A stretch of DNA of 64,000 nt from Facklamia miroungae (GCF_012396555.1 NZ_JAAXPS010000002.1:186001-250000), one strand, 5' to 3'; positions 36,569 to 45,595 are shown, counted from the stretch's first letter. A program made the numbers and translations. The notes: generated by a model not told the origin, from the letters alone.

Positions 36569-36689
36569 TTTCTTCAGCTATTAAGAAAATACTGGTATTG
36601 TTGGATTTTTTTTGATATGATAATTTATGTGTAAAAATTACAGCAAATACGCATCTTGTATGCAATAAGTAATAAAGGAGCTTTAATAT

Positions 36690-37301
36690 ATGGCAATTAG
36701 TGCAGAATTAAGAACAAAAACAGGTACAGGTGCTTCCAAACAAGCACGTCGCGAAGGCAAAATTCCAGTTATATTATATGGTCATGAGTTAGAAGCAACT
36801 GCTTTGTTAGTGGACCGTCGTGAATTTGAAACCATTCTAAAAAAAGAAGGTTCTAACGCGGTTTTTGATTTGAATTATGATGGAAAAACACAAAAAGTAA
36901 TTCTTAAAGACTTTTCAAAAGCAGCATTAAAAGATACATTCTACTCAATTGACTTAGAAGCTGTTTCAGCTGACCAAACAATCACTGTTGAAGTACCATT
37001 GAATATTATCAATGAAGAAACAGTTAAATTAGGTATTGTTGAATTAACCTTAAATACAGTTCAAGTTGAAACAAAACCTGATATTATTCCGAACTCATTT
37101 GAAATTGATGTTACTGGTATGGAAATCGGCGATACTAAAACAATTTCTGACTTAGAAGTTCCTGAAGGAGTTAAGATCTTAGATGAATTGGAAGAAACAA
37201 TTGTAACTGTTTCTGCTCCATCTGAAGAACCAGAAGAAAATGAAGACGCAGAAGAAGTAGAACCTGAAGTCATCGGTGCTAAAGAAGAAGAAGCTGAGTA
37301 A
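36690..37301 (+). CDS. rplY: 50S ribosomal protein L25/general stress protein Ctc
   Basis: A 5S-rRNA-binding ribosomal protein of the long (CTC) form. The N-terminal L25 domain (about residues 1-90) starts MAISAELRTKTGTGASKQAR with GKIPVILYG. A C-terminal beta domain (about 95-180) contains EIDVTGMEIGDTKTISDL. The tail is strongly acidic. Its 203 residues fit the CTC type of Firmicutes. AAAGGAG precedes the ATG, and a terminator follows at 37315. Confidence 0.95.
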   Translation: MAISAELRTKTGTGASKQARREGKIPVILYGHELEATALLVDRREFETILKKEGSNAVFDLNYDGKTQKVILKDFSKAALKDTFYSIDLEAVSADQTITVEVPLNIINEETVKLGIVELTLNTVQVETKPDIIPNSFEIDVTGMEIGDTKTISDLEVPEGVKILDELEETIVTVSAPSEEPEENEDAEEVEPEVIGAKEEEAE

Positions 37302-37314
37302 AAATAAGATCAGT

Positions 37315-37352
37315 AAGCACAGTAAACGCTTAGCGTTTATTGTGCTTTTTTA
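37315..37352 (+). terminator. Rho-independent terminator after the L25 gene
   Basis: A 15-nt arm, AAGCACAGTAAACGC, pairs with GCGTTTATTGTGCTT (one G-T pair) across a 2-nt gap and is followed by TTTT. Confidence 0.9.
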
Positions 37353-37369
37353 GATAGGAGGTGGCCAAT

Positions 37370-38551
37370 CTGATCACTAAAGAAACGGCGAATCGAATAA
37401 AACAGGTTTTAAAAAATTCAATGGAAGAATTTGCGATTGATAAGATTGGCTTTGCCTCAGCGGAGCCCTTTGTTCACTTTGAAGACAGTTTAAGGGAACA
37501 AAAGGCCAAAGGATTTACCACTGGGTTCGAGCATCCTATCATAGAAGAGCGTATTTATCCTGAAAAGATTTTTGAGGGTGCACAATCGATTATTTCGATA
37601 GCCCTAGCTTACCCTAGCAGAATGGATAATAATCTACCTTATAACAAAGAAGAGCGGCGGGGAAGTTTTGCGCGAGCATCATGGGGCGAAGATTATCATC
37701 ATATTTTATCTGATCGAATGCAAAGAATTATTAACTTTATAAAAAATGAAATTCCTGATGCGCGTTTTAAACCGATGGTTGATACAGGAGAATTAATGGA
37801 TGTAGTAGTGGCTGAACGAGCTGGATTAGGCTTTATAGGGAGAAACGGCTTATTAGTCACAAAAGAATTTGGTAGTTATGTCTATCTTGGTGAAATTATT
37901 ACTAATATTCCTTTTGCACCAGACTCAAAAGTTGATTATGGCTGTGGTGATTGTAATCGATGTATCACTGCTTGCCCCACTCAAGCATTATTAGGGGATG
38001 GTCGTATGAATGCTCAACGTTGTTTATCTTATCAAACCCAAACTAAGGGGCATCTGGCAGAAGAATTTCGGCGGAAAATCACTCATGTCATTTATGGATG
38101 TGATATTTGTCAAATGACTTGTCCATATAATAAGGGCATCGACTTTCATAATCATCTTGAGATGGAGCCGAATCCAGAACATGTGACTCCTGTTTTAAAA
38201 GATATGCTCAATCTATCTAACAAAGAATTTAAAAAACAGTTTGGTCATCTAGCGGGCTCTTGGCGCGGAAAGAAACCGTTGCAAAGGAATGCGATTATAG
38301 CATTAGCCAATTACCGCGATCAGACAGCTTTAACTTATTTATTAGATCTGATTGAAAATGATCCTCGACCAGTTATTCGAGCAAGCGCCGCTTATGCTGT
38401 TAGCGTTATACAAAGAGAAAAAAACCCCTCAATGGTCGATTTAATTCAGCAACAACTCCAAAGAGAAAGTGATCCAGAAACAATTGAAGAGATGCAAGAT
38501 GCGATCGACCGGTTACAAAGCAAAAAAAATCGAAAAAGTAAAAGGAGCTAG
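37370..38551 (+). CDS. queG: Epoxyqueuosine reductase
   Basis: Last step of queuosine synthesis in tRNA: reduces epoxyqueuosine using cobalamin and two 4Fe-4S clusters. The cluster motifs are CGDCNRCITACP with a later Cys in NAQRCLSYQ, and GCDICQMTCPYNKG. A C-terminal HEAT-repeat domain (about 290-380) binds tRNA. The GTG at 37361 lies inside the AGGAGG site and cannot use it. The codon 8 nt downstream of the site in frame is CTG (37370), the preferred start here, giving 393 residues. An ATG at about 37421 has no site and would trim the N-terminal helix. Confidence 0.9.
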   Translation: MITKETANRIKQVLKNSMEEFAIDKIGFASAEPFVHFEDSLREQKAKGFTTGFEHPIIEERIYPEKIFEGAQSIISIALAYPSRMDNNLPYNKEERRGSFARASWGEDYHHILSDRMQRIINFIKNEIPDARFKPMVDTGELMDVVVAERAGLGFIGRNGLLVTKEFGSYVYLGEIITNIPFAPDSKVDYGCGDCNRCITACPTQALLGDGRMNAQRCLSYQTQTKGHLAEEFRRKITHVIYGCDICQMTCPYNKGIDFHNHLEMEPNPEHVTPVLKDMLNLSNKEFKKQFGHLAGSWRGKKPLQRNAIIALANYRDQTALTYLLDLIENDPRPVIRASAAYAVSVIQREKNPSMVDLIQQQLQRESDPETIEEMQDAIDRLQSKKNRKSKRS

Positions 38552-38555
38552 ACGT

Positions 38556-39083
38556 TTGAAAAATCATATTGTACTTTATGAGCCACTGATGCCCGCCAAT
38601 ACTGGTAATATATCAAGAACTTGTGCGGGAACCAACACTTGTCTTCATTTGATAGAACCACTCGGTTTTTCAACGGATGATAAAATGTTAAAGCGAGCAG
38701 GTTTAGATTATTGGAAACATGTTGATATTACTTATCATAAAAGTTTACCAGCTTTCATGGACTTTCTGGGGAATCGTCGTTTATTTCTTATTAGTAAGTT
38801 TGCTCCTAGAGTATATAGTGAAGCTGATTTGGCAGATCCGATGATCGATGAACAATTTTTTATCTTCGGAAAAGAAACCACTGGGCTACCAGAAGAATTT
38901 ATGGAAAAATATAAAGATCAGTGTTTAAGAATACCTATGAATGACCAACACATACGCTCTTTAAATCTGTCAAATACTGCTAACATTATTATTTATGAGG
39001 CTCTCAGACAGCAGAATTTCACTGGTCTAGAAGCTGTACATCATTACCGAGATACTGAAAAAGCGCAGAGACTTAAATGGTAA
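38556..39083 (+). CDS. trmL: tRNA (cytidine(34)-2'-O)-methyltransferase
   Basis: A SPOUT-class enzyme methylating the wobble ribose of tRNA-Leu. The 175-residue single-domain form has VLYEPLMPANTGNISRTCAG (N-terminal motif), FIFGKETTGLPEE and the trefoil-knot SAM site IPMNDQHIRSLNLSNTANII. The TTG at 38556 has AAAGGAG 8 nt upstream. It begins 4 bp after queG, forming a two-gene operon for anticodon modification. Confidence 0.94.
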   Translation: MKNHIVLYEPLMPANTGNISRTCAGTNTCLHLIEPLGFSTDDKMLKRAGLDYWKHVDITYHKSLPAFMDFLGNRRLFLISKFAPRVYSEADLADPMIDEQFFIFGKETTGLPEEFMEKYKDQCLRIPMNDQHIRSLNLSNTANIIIYEALRQQNFTGLEAVHHYRDTEKAQRLKW

Positions 39084-39087
39084 TTAC

Positions 39088-39115
39088 TTGACAAATAGAG
39101 GCGGTTTAATATAAT
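39088..39115 (+). promoter_or_regulatory. Promoter of the serS T-box transcript
   Basis: Consensus TTGACA (39088-39093) and TATAAT (39110-39115) are separated by 16 nt, immediately before the T-box leader. Confidence 0.85.
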
Positions 39116-39121
39116 TAATTT

Positions 39122-39362
39122 AATAGTTAGTACGAATAGTAGCTGAAGTAAGGGTCAAGAAGAAAGTTGGCGGTTGATGCAAGCTAACCACTTGATTCAG
39201 TGAATCCACGTATCCAATCTGCTTTATGAAAGCTTAGCATAAGTAAAGCCGGTCATCACCGTTATGATGTGAGTGTAAGAATCACAACTAACGATTCTTA
39301 AAAACGGGTGGTACCGCGGAATTAAGACCTTTTCGTCCCAAATATGACGAAGGTCTTTTTAT
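39122..39362 (+). promoter_or_regulatory. Serine T-box riboswitch
   Basis: A tRNA-sensing leader. The T-box sequence GGGTGGTACCGCGG is at 39306-39319, followed by the terminator AAGACCTTTTCGTC/GACGAAGGTCTT (39324-39355) and a T run. The long stem I region spans about 39135-39235. A likely specifier is the Ser codon TCC at 39205-39207, after GTGAA. Uncharged tRNA-Ser should favour antitermination and serS transcription. Confidence 0.92.
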
Positions 39363-39382
39363 TATATAAAGGAGGAATCTTT

Positions 39383-40675
39383 ATGTTAGACAGACGGTAT
39401 TTAAGAGATCATATCGATGAAGTGGCTGAAAAATTGAGCCATCGCGGTGTAAAGGCTGAACTTTTAAAAGAATTTCAAGAGTTAGACCAAAAGAGGCGAT
39501 TAGTACTTGGGCAAGTAGAAGAGAAAAAAGGCATACGTAATAAGGTTTCGCAAGAAATTGCTACCATTAAACGTAACCAAGGAAATGTTGATGAGCAAAT
39601 TCAGTCTATGCAGGGTATAGGTCAAGAAATCGCACAATTAGATGAAGAACTTAATCAAATTGATCATTTGCTTGCTCAAATTGAACATGGGTTACCTAAT
39701 ATTGCCCATGAATCTGTTCCAATCGGTGAAGATGAAGAAGACAACCTTGAAAATCGGCGTTGGGGCCAGGCTACAAAGTTTGACTTTGAGCCCTTAAATC
39801 ATTGGGATATCGCAGAAAACTTAGGAATCCTTGATTTTGATCGAGCAGGAAAAGTCACTGGCTCTCGGTTTGTCTTCTATAAAGGATTAGGCGCACGATT
39901 GGAACGAGCTATTTACAACTTTATGCTTGATACTCATACAGGTAAAAATGGTTATACAGAGGTTATTCCACCGTATATTGTCAATGAAAAGTCAATGTTT
40001 GGGACTGGCCAATACCCTAAATTCAAAGAAGATACGTTTGAATTGAATGATGATCGTAACTTTATCTTAATTCCAACTGCAGAAGTTCCTTTAACGAACT
40101 ACTACCGTGATGAAGTAATTGCAATGGAAGATTTGCCCGTTAAGTTTACAGCTATGTCTCCTTCTTTCAGGTCTGAAGCAGGTTCAGCAGGACGAGATAC
40201 CAGAGGACTCATCCGGATGCACCAATTCCATAAAGTGGAAATGGTCAAATTTGCTCATCCAGATACTTCTTATGAAGAATTAGAAGCCATGGTTGAAAAT
40301 GCAGAAGGTATCTTACAAGCCTTAAAATTACCCTATCGTGTCATTACTCTATGTACAGGAGACATGGGCTTTTCAGCGGCTAAAACTTACGATATTGAGG
40401 TGTGGGTTCCTGCTCAAGATACTTATCGCGAAATTTCTTCTTGTTCAAATACTGAAGCTTTCCAAGCACGACGTGCTATGATCCGCTATCGAAATGCTGA
40501 AGGCAAATTAGATTATGTTCATACTTTAAATGGGTCAGGCTTAGCTGTTGGTCGAACAGTAGTTGCTATTTTAGAAAATTATCAACAAGTTGACGGAAGT
40601 GTCAAGATTCCTGAGGTGCTAGTACCTTATATGGGTGGAATTACTGAAATCACTAAAGAAAATGCAATGGGCTAA
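39383..40675 (+). CDS. serS: Seryl-tRNA synthetase
   Basis: A class II synthetase charging tRNA-Ser. The N-terminal tRNA-binding coiled-coil arm is at about residues 30-105. Motif 2 lies in [20 protein letters not shown], followed by HQFHKVEMV, and motif 3 is in [20 protein letters not shown]. Its 430 residues are standard. The ATG at 39383 has AAAGGAGG 8 nt upstream; earlier in-frame codons fall within the T-box terminator. Controlled by the T-box leader. Confidence 0.97.
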   Translation: MLDRRYLRDHIDEVAEKLSHRGVKAELLKEFQELDQKRRLVLGQVEEKKGIRNKVSQEIATIKRNQGNVDEQIQSMQGIGQEIAQLDEELNQIDHLLAQIEHGLPNIAHESVPIGEDEEDNLENRRWGQATKFDFEPLNHWDIAENLGILDFDRAGKVTGSRFVFYKGLGARLERAIYNFMLDTHTGKNGYTEVIPPYIVNEKSMFGTGQYPKFKEDTFELNDDRNFILIPTAEVPLTNYYRDEVIAMEDLPVKFTAMSPSFRSEAGSAGRDTRGLIRMHQFHKVEMVKFAHPDTSYEELEAMVENAEGILQALKLPYRVITLCTGDMGFSAAKTYDIEVWVPAQDTYREISSCSNTEAFQARRAMIRYRNAEGKLDYVHTLNGSGLAVGRTVVAILENYQQVDGSVKIPEVLVPYMGGITEITKENAMG

Positions 40676-40678
40676 AAT

Positions 40679-40724
40679 AAAAACCTTTTCTTGAGTTTTT
40701 ACTTAAGGGAAGGTTTTTTGTATA
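40679..40724 (+). terminator. Rho-independent terminator after serS
   Basis: The arms AAAACCTTTTCTTGAG and CTTAAGGGAAGGTTTT pair with G-T matches around a short loop and are followed by TTG. Confidence 0.85.
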
Positions 40725-40802
40725 AGATTTTATGAGAAAAAAATTGAATTGAGTGAAAAGATATGTTTTAATTAAAGTAACTTAATAAGAGGGGTGTTAC
40801 AT

Positions 40803-40817
40803 TTGAATAATTTCTAA
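40803..40817 (+). CDS. Possible four-codon leader peptide of the ABC-F gene
   Basis: TTG-AAT-AAT-TTC-TAA would encode MNNF. It is preceded by GAGGGGTG (40789-40796) at 6-nt spacing and ends just before the attenuator hairpins. Such tiny frames occur upstream of several antibiotic-inducible ABC-F genes. Confidence 0.4.
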   Translation: MNNF

Positions 40818-40820
40818 GAA

Positions 40821-40916
40821 AGCAGCATGAATAGAAGTGACTTCTATTTATTGTGGCCTTTTTTAGAAAGTATCAAATGTTATATAGGAGATACTTCTAT
40901 TCTATTCCAAGCTGCT
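40821..40916 (+). promoter_or_regulatory. Terminator/antiterminator attenuator of the ABC-F gene
   Basis: Arm 1 (AGCAGCATGAATAGAAGT, 40821-40838) can pair with 40841-40856 to form a terminator followed by TTTTTT (40859-40864). Alternatively it can pair with ACTTCTATTC (40893-40902) plus AGCTGCT (40910-40916) to form an antiterminator. The two structures are mutually exclusive. Confidence 0.65.
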
Positions 40917-40960
40917 AAACATAATTGATATTTGGCACAGGAGTAGAAGGGAGTTTTTTT

Positions 40961-42505
40961 ATGTTACAAGTAAATAATCTGCATGTATACCATAGTATGG
41001 ACTTCGTTAAAATTATTGATAATCTGTCTTTTATTATTCATCCGGGGGAAAAAGTAGCAATTATTGGCGAAGAAGGTAATGGCAAATCTACACTATTAAA
41101 GTGGTTAGTGGATGACGAATCGCTTAGTAACTATTTAATTATTGAAGGAGAGAAAATAAATCATTTTAGTCAGATTGGTTATCTTCCTCAACAAATGAAA
41201 GAAGAAGATCTCAACTTAAGTATTAATAAGTTCTTTTTCTCAAATGTGGATCCATTTTTGATGGATTATAATAAAATGATAGAATTCGGTAAAAGAATGG
41301 GTTTTGATTTGGATCGGGTATATTCTGATCAAATAGTGAGATCATTGTCAGGTGGTGAAAAAATAAAATTATCGCTTTTACGATTAATAGCTCAAGAACC
41401 TGATTTAATACTACTAGATGAACCATCGAATGATTTAGATATTGATTCGATAATGGGTTTAGAGAAGTTTATTAGAGAATGTAAGCAAGCAATATTGTTT
41501 GTTTCACATGATGAATCTCTACTTGAATCAACAGCGACTTCTATTATTCATTTAGAGCGACTGTTGCATCGGAAGGATCCCCATCATACAGTCTCTAAAT
41601 TTTCCTACAAGGACTATCTTTTTCATCGTGAGCAAAGCCTAAGCAGCCAGCAAAAAGACTATGAGCAAAATGAAAGAATGTATGCTCAAAAATTTGCTCG
41701 TCAACAAAAGCTTGAATCAGCTTTGCATTATCGTTTAAATCATACTAAGGATTCAACAAGTGGTAGACTGTTGGCGAAGAAAATGAAGACCGTCAAGTCA
41801 ATGGCCAAGAGATTTGAAAGAGAGTATCAACAGGGAAGTCAAAAAGTGTTTAGTGAAGACCCCATTGAAATTTATTTTAAAAATTCCATTCCAATCGCTA
41901 AATCGCGAATAATCATGGAAATAAGAAATCTTAATTTAAAGATTGAAGACCGATTACTTGTATCAAACATTAATTTATCGGTTCAAGGACAAGATAAAAT
42001 AGGAATTATTGGAGCTAATGGGGTTGGTAAATCAACGCTTTTAAAATATATGTGGTTTTTATTCAATCAAGAAACTGATAGAGAAGGAATTATTTCTGCT
42101 TATATGCCTCAAAACTATAATGAATTCATCGATACTAACTTGACACCGATTCAATTTCTTACTAAGGAAAAAACGAGCGAAGAATTAACACAAATAATGA
42201 CTTTTTTGGCCAGTATGAATTTCATGCCTGAGGAAATGACACACTCTATCAATGAGTTATCAGGAGGACAACGAGCAAAATTATTCCTATTAAAAATGGA
42301 CTTTATGGGAGCAAATCTCCTTTTTTTAGACGAACCAACTCGCAATTTTTCACCGAATTCGCAACCAGAAATACGGAAAGTATTAAGAGAATTTCCAGGA
42401 GCTATTATTAGTGTTTCACATGATCGTTTATATTTAAATGAAGTATGTGATCAGATGTATCTACTTCAACCCGATGGGCTTAAAGTCTTTAATTCAATTG
42501 GATGA
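40961..42505 (+). CDS. ABC-F family protein, ribosomal-protection type
   Basis: A soluble protein with two ABC ATPase domains and no membrane segment. It likely acts on the ribosome to dislodge antibiotics or rescue stalled translation. Domain 1 has Walker A GEEGNGKST, signature LSGGEKIKL and LILLDEPSNDLD. The interdomain linker (about residues 210-310) is basic and helical. Domain 2 has GANGVGKST, LSGGQRAKL and LLFLDEPTRNFSP. Its 514 residues fit antibiotic-resistance ABC-F proteins more than EttA. The ATG at 40961 has a GGGAG site. An attenuator-like leader supports drug-inducible expression. The drug class cannot be named. Confidence 0.85.
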   Translation: MLQVNNLHVYHSMDFVKIIDNLSFIIHPGEKVAIIGEEGNGKSTLLKWLVDDESLSNYLIIEGEKINHFSQIGYLPQQMKEEDLNLSINKFFFSNVDPFLMDYNKMIEFGKRMGFDLDRVYSDQIVRSLSGGEKIKLSLLRLIAQEPDLILLDEPSNDLDIDSIMGLEKFIRECKQAILFVSHDESLLESTATSIIHLERLLHRKDPHHTVSKFSYKDYLFHREQSLSSQQKDYEQNERMYAQKFARQQKLESALHYRLNHTKDSTSGRLLAKKMKTVKSMAKRFEREYQQGSQKVFSEDPIEIYFKNSIPIAKSRIIMEIRNLNLKIEDRLLVSNINLSVQGQDKIGIIGANGVGKSTLLKYMWFLFNQETDREGIISAYMPQNYNEFIDTNLTPIQFLTKEKTSEELTQIMTFLASMNFMPEEMTHSINELSGGQRAKLFLLKMDFMGANLLFLDEPTRNFSPNSQPEIRKVLREFPGAIISVSHDRLYLNEVCDQMYLLQPDGLKVFNSIG

Positions 42506-42986
42506 CTTATGTATAAAATTTAGCGAATAGTTAATCCAATCGTGTAACGCCTCCAAAAATTAGACCTAAAATTTTACCCTTTTGAGAGTCACATCACTAT
42601 TGACGCATGACCGTCGAATTTAAAACTTGGTATGTATGTAAATAAGAAGAAAGGTCGAAAATCATTTAAAGCTTAAATTATAAGTACCTTCTTATATTTA
42701 TAAAAGACCTTAGTATCAATCTTATAAAAGAAAACGAGGGGGGGATGAGTCTGCTAGTGTATCGATAAGCAAAGTATTAGTGACTGTTTAATTCGCTTAC
42801 AGCCTTTCAGTAACATCCAAGGAGAATTCTTTTTTCCTTGACCTCTCAGAATGACTAATGGGCAAATATTTAAATCATAGTACTAACATTATGCAAACAA
42901 AAGAGAGAGTTAATCAAATGGTTAACTCTCTCTTAGATCTAAATTTGGGTGTTACTTCATTGAGTAAGTTAAGGTCTCCTTTATAA
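42506..42986. other. Intergenic stretch without recognised gene
   Basis: No gene is seen in about 390 bp before the uppP terminator. It holds short inverted repeats: AAGGTC at about 42652 with GACCTT at 42706, and CAAGGA/TCCTTG around 42819-42840. A GAGGGGGGGATG string at 42737 is not followed by an open frame of useful length. It may be decayed sequence. Confidence 0.35.
42896..42934 (-). terminator. Rho-independent terminator of uppP
   Basis: A perfect 13-bp stem, AAGAGAGAGTTAA/TTAACTCTCTCTT (42901-42913, 42922-42934), has on the minus strand a following TTTTGTTTG tail. Confidence 0.85.
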
Positions 42987-43820
42987 TTACTTAAATAAAT
43001 AATATAGGATAACAATAGCACCCAAAATAATGCGGTAGTAGCCGAATGGTTTAAAGTCATTCGTTTTAATGAATTTTAAAAGTGATCGAATAACAACTAA
43101 AGAAACAATAAAGGCAACAAACATTCCCACTAAAAGGTAGACGAGTTCAGCGGTTGTAAATATGAAACCAAAGTCTTTTAACTTAACTAATGAAGCGCCT
43201 AACATCACAGGCATGGACATGAAAAAGGAAAACTCTGTTGCAACTGTTCGCTCCATGCCTAGCATGAGTCCCCCTAGAATGGTTGAGCCAGAACGTGAAG
43301 TGCCTGGTATAAGAGATAAAGCTTGAAAGAGTCCTGTTTTGAATGCAGTTGGGAAAGAAATTTTCTTAAGGGTATTGACTTGTTTAGCATGTCGGGCAGG
43401 TGTTCTGTTTTCGATCCATAAGAAAGCAAATCCATAGATAATTAAAGCAGCAGCAACTACATAGGGGGTATTAAAGTACTCTTCCATATAATCATTAATT
43501 ATTAAACCTAAAATTCCTGCTGGTAAGGTAGCAAAAACAACTTTAAACCAGAGGAACCAAATATCTTTTTGTTCTTGTTTAGATTTATTAAAGTCCAAAG
43601 GATTTAGTTTATTAAAGTAAAGAACTACAACGGCTATGATCGAACCAAATTGGACAACTGTTCGAAACATTTCGATAAAATTTGGATCTAAGTTTAAATG
43701 AATAAATTCTTCCACTAATATTAGGTGTCCTGTTGAAGAAATGGGTAACCATTCTGTAATTCCTTGAACTATACTCAGAAAAATAATTTTTAATAACTCA
43801 ATTAATTCTAATTCTTGCAA
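42987..43820 (-). CDS. uppP: Undecaprenyl-diphosphatase
   Basis: Dephosphorylates undecaprenyl pyrophosphate to recycle the lipid carrier for wall synthesis; overexpression gives bacitracin tolerance. A membrane protein of about eight helices with the two conserved blocks QGITEWLPISSTGHL (about residues 19-33) and SLIPGTSRSGSTILGG (about 166-181). The GTG at 43829 overlaps the GAGGTG site itself, so the TTG at 43820, 6 nt downstream of that site, is the preferred start (277 residues). Works with the PopT-like carrier at 11602. Confidence 0.94.
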   Translation of the reverse strand: MQELELIELLKIIFLSIVQGITEWLPISSTGHLILVEEFIHLNLDPNFIEMFRTVVQFGSIIAVVVLYFNKLNPLDFNKSKQEQKDIWFLWFKVVFATLPAGILGLIINDYMEEYFNTPYVVAAALIIYGFAFLWIENRTPARHAKQVNTLKKISFPTAFKTGLFQALSLIPGTSRSGSTILGGLMLGMERTVATEFSFFMSMPVMLGASLVKLKDFGFIFTTAELVYLLVGMFVAFIVSLVVIRSLLKFIKTNDFKPFGYYRIILGAIVILYYLFK

Positions 43821-43950
43821 TTTTTTCACCTCATGATCGTTTTCTTGCTTATTATAACTAAGAAATGAATGATTGTCACTAAGGGCATAGCTGTATCAAT
43901 AGGAGTATGTTCTTAAATATGGTAAAATAAATAAAAAGAGGAGGGATATC

Positions 43951-44436
43951 ATGTTTGGCTTATTTAAGAAAAAACCAAAGAAAATTAGCTTGCACGCGGT
44001 CTGTGATGGCGATTTAATTCCTTTGGAACAAGTCAATGATCAAGTTTTTTCTAAGAAAATGATGGGGGATGGTTTCGCCATTAAACCTCATCAATCGACA
44101 ATTTATTCGCCTGTTGAAGGAAAAGTTATGAATATTTTTCCAACTCAGCATGCAATTGGCATTCAAGCAAAGGACTTAGAAATACTATTACATATGGGGT
44201 TAGATACGGTTGAATTAGAAGGGCGACCTTTTAATACTCTAGTTACCGAAGGAGAAAGTCTATCACCGTCCACTGCTTTATCAGAAGTTGATTATAAAAT
44301 CCTAGAAGAGGCGGATAAAGATAATGTCATGTTAGTTATTTTTGTGAATGGTTCAGAAGTGATTGAAGATTTTAACTTAACTGCTTCCGGTTCAGTAACA
44401 AAAGGACAAGAAATAGGATCTATCACTTTGAGGTAA
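43951..44436 (+). CDS. PTS EIIA component, glucose (Crr) type
   Basis: A free-standing cytoplasmic phosphocarrier domain. It receives phosphate from HPr and passes it to an EIIB. The phospho-acceptor is His81 in LLHMGLDTVEL and the second active-site His is His67 in THAIGI-like QHAIGI. IYSPVEGKV is the usual N-terminal strand. Its 161 residues match Crr/YpqE. There is no neighbouring EIIBC. The IICB at the window start has no EIIA, making it a candidate partner. Monocistronic with its own terminator. Confidence 0.93.
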   Translation: MFGLFKKKPKKISLHAVCDGDLIPLEQVNDQVFSKKMMGDGFAIKPHQSTIYSPVEGKVMNIFPTQHAIGIQAKDLEILLHMGLDTVELEGRPFNTLVTEGESLSPSTALSEVDYKILEEADKDNVMLVIFVNGSEVIEDFNLTASGSVTKGQEIGSITLR

Positions 44437-44448
44437 TTATACTTAATG

Positions 44449-44494
44449 AAAAAATGATTAGCCGCTTTAAATGGCTAATCATTTTCACTTTTTT
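44449..44494 (+). terminator. Rho-independent terminator after the EIIA gene
   Basis: The 13-bp stem AAAATGATTAGCC/GGCTAATCATTTT is followed by CACTTTTTT. Confidence 0.9.
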
Positions 44495-44554
44495 AAAATG
44501 AGACATTTAATTTAAAATTAAAGAAGAAAGTCAAAGAATAAGATCAAAAATCTA

Positions 44555-45595
44555 TTAACTAGGGTCATTGATAATGCAAACACATTCAGGAGCATAAGTC
44601 TCCTTGCTAATCAGTGTTAATTTTCCCGTCTCGAGATTTCTTCTAAATAAAGCAAGATTATCAGAATCTTGGTGGGCAACCATAAGATAGTTTTCATTTT
44701 GGGAAAAACAGAAATCGCGGGGAACCTTTCCGGCGGAAGAAACACTTTCTATGAGGGAAAGTTGTCCAGTTTTCTTATTCACAGCAAAAAGACTGATTTG
44801 ATCTTGATAGCGAGTAGATACGTAGATAAAGCGGCCATCTTTTGAGCATTTAATTGCAGCCCCCGTTGCATCCTTGTTAGAATCGCCTTCAATGTTTGGA
44901 TAGTTTTCAATTATTCTCAAGTGTCCCTCTTGATTGAGTTTACATAAAGTCGTAGTATTATTCAACTCGCCAATAATATAAACATATGGCAAATCGGGAT
45001 GGATAGCGAGGTGTCTTGGACCAGTTCCACGAGGAAGGCTAAGAGTCTGTTGAAGGTGATGAATGGTCCCACTTTCAGTTAATGCATAGATGAGGACATT
45101 ATCACTACCTAAATCGCAAACATAAAGATGTTTATCCTGTCCCAATGTTGATGAAAAATGAATGCGCGATTGAGTTTGGTTGGGATGAATCGAAGATCCT
45201 TCGTGTGCAATCGTTTCGATATGCTCTAATTGATCTTTTGTATTGAGATGGTAGATTTCTAAGGTGCCTTCATGATAATTTGAAAGATAGAGCGTTCTTG
45301 TTTGATCTAAATAAAAAAGATGGCAACCAGCAGTTTTTGTATGTAGAAATTGATCCTTTTTTTCCCATTGTCCAAAAGTATCTTTTTTGAATACTGAAAC
45401 TCCTGAAAGGGGACTTTCTTTCTCGATTGAAAATAAATAACGATGATCGACTGAAAGTGCAAGATAAGTAGGGTTTTGAAGCGAACTGAAAACTTGTCTT
45501 TCAAGAAATTTCTCTTGCTGAGGATTATATTCAATCAGTGCAAGACCTTGGTTCTTTCGACGGGTATAACCACCTAAAAGGTATTTTTCTTTCAT
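44555..45595 (-). CDS. pgl: Lactonase family protein (6-phosphogluconolactonase type)
   Basis: A cytoplasmic seven-bladed beta-propeller of the YkgB/Pgl lactonase family, which hydrolyses 6-phosphogluconolactone in the pentose phosphate pathway. Family features are GTGPRHLAIHPDLPYVYIIG (about residues 190-209) followed by repeated SxDGRFIYVSTRY blades, and near the end the PRDFCFSQNENYLMVAHQDS block. Its 346 residues are typical. Monocistronic. The exact lactone is inferred from family. Confidence 0.88.
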   Translation of the reverse strand: MKEKYLLGGYTRRKNQGLALIEYNPQQEKFLERQVFSSLQNPTYLALSVDHRYLFSIEKESPLSGVSVFKKDTFGQWEKKDQFLHTKTAGCHLFYLDQTRTLYLSNYHEGTLEIYHLNTKDQLEHIETIAHEGSSIHPNQTQSRIHFSSTLGQDKHLYVCDLGSDNVLIYALTESGTIHHLQQTLSLPRGTGPRHLAIHPDLPYVYIIGELNNTTTLCKLNQEGHLRIIENYPNIEGDSNKDATGAAIKCSKDGRFIYVSTRYQDQISLFAVNKKTGQLSLIESVSSAGKVPRDFCFSQNENYLMVAHQDSDNLALFRRNLETGKLTLISKETYAPECVCIINDPS

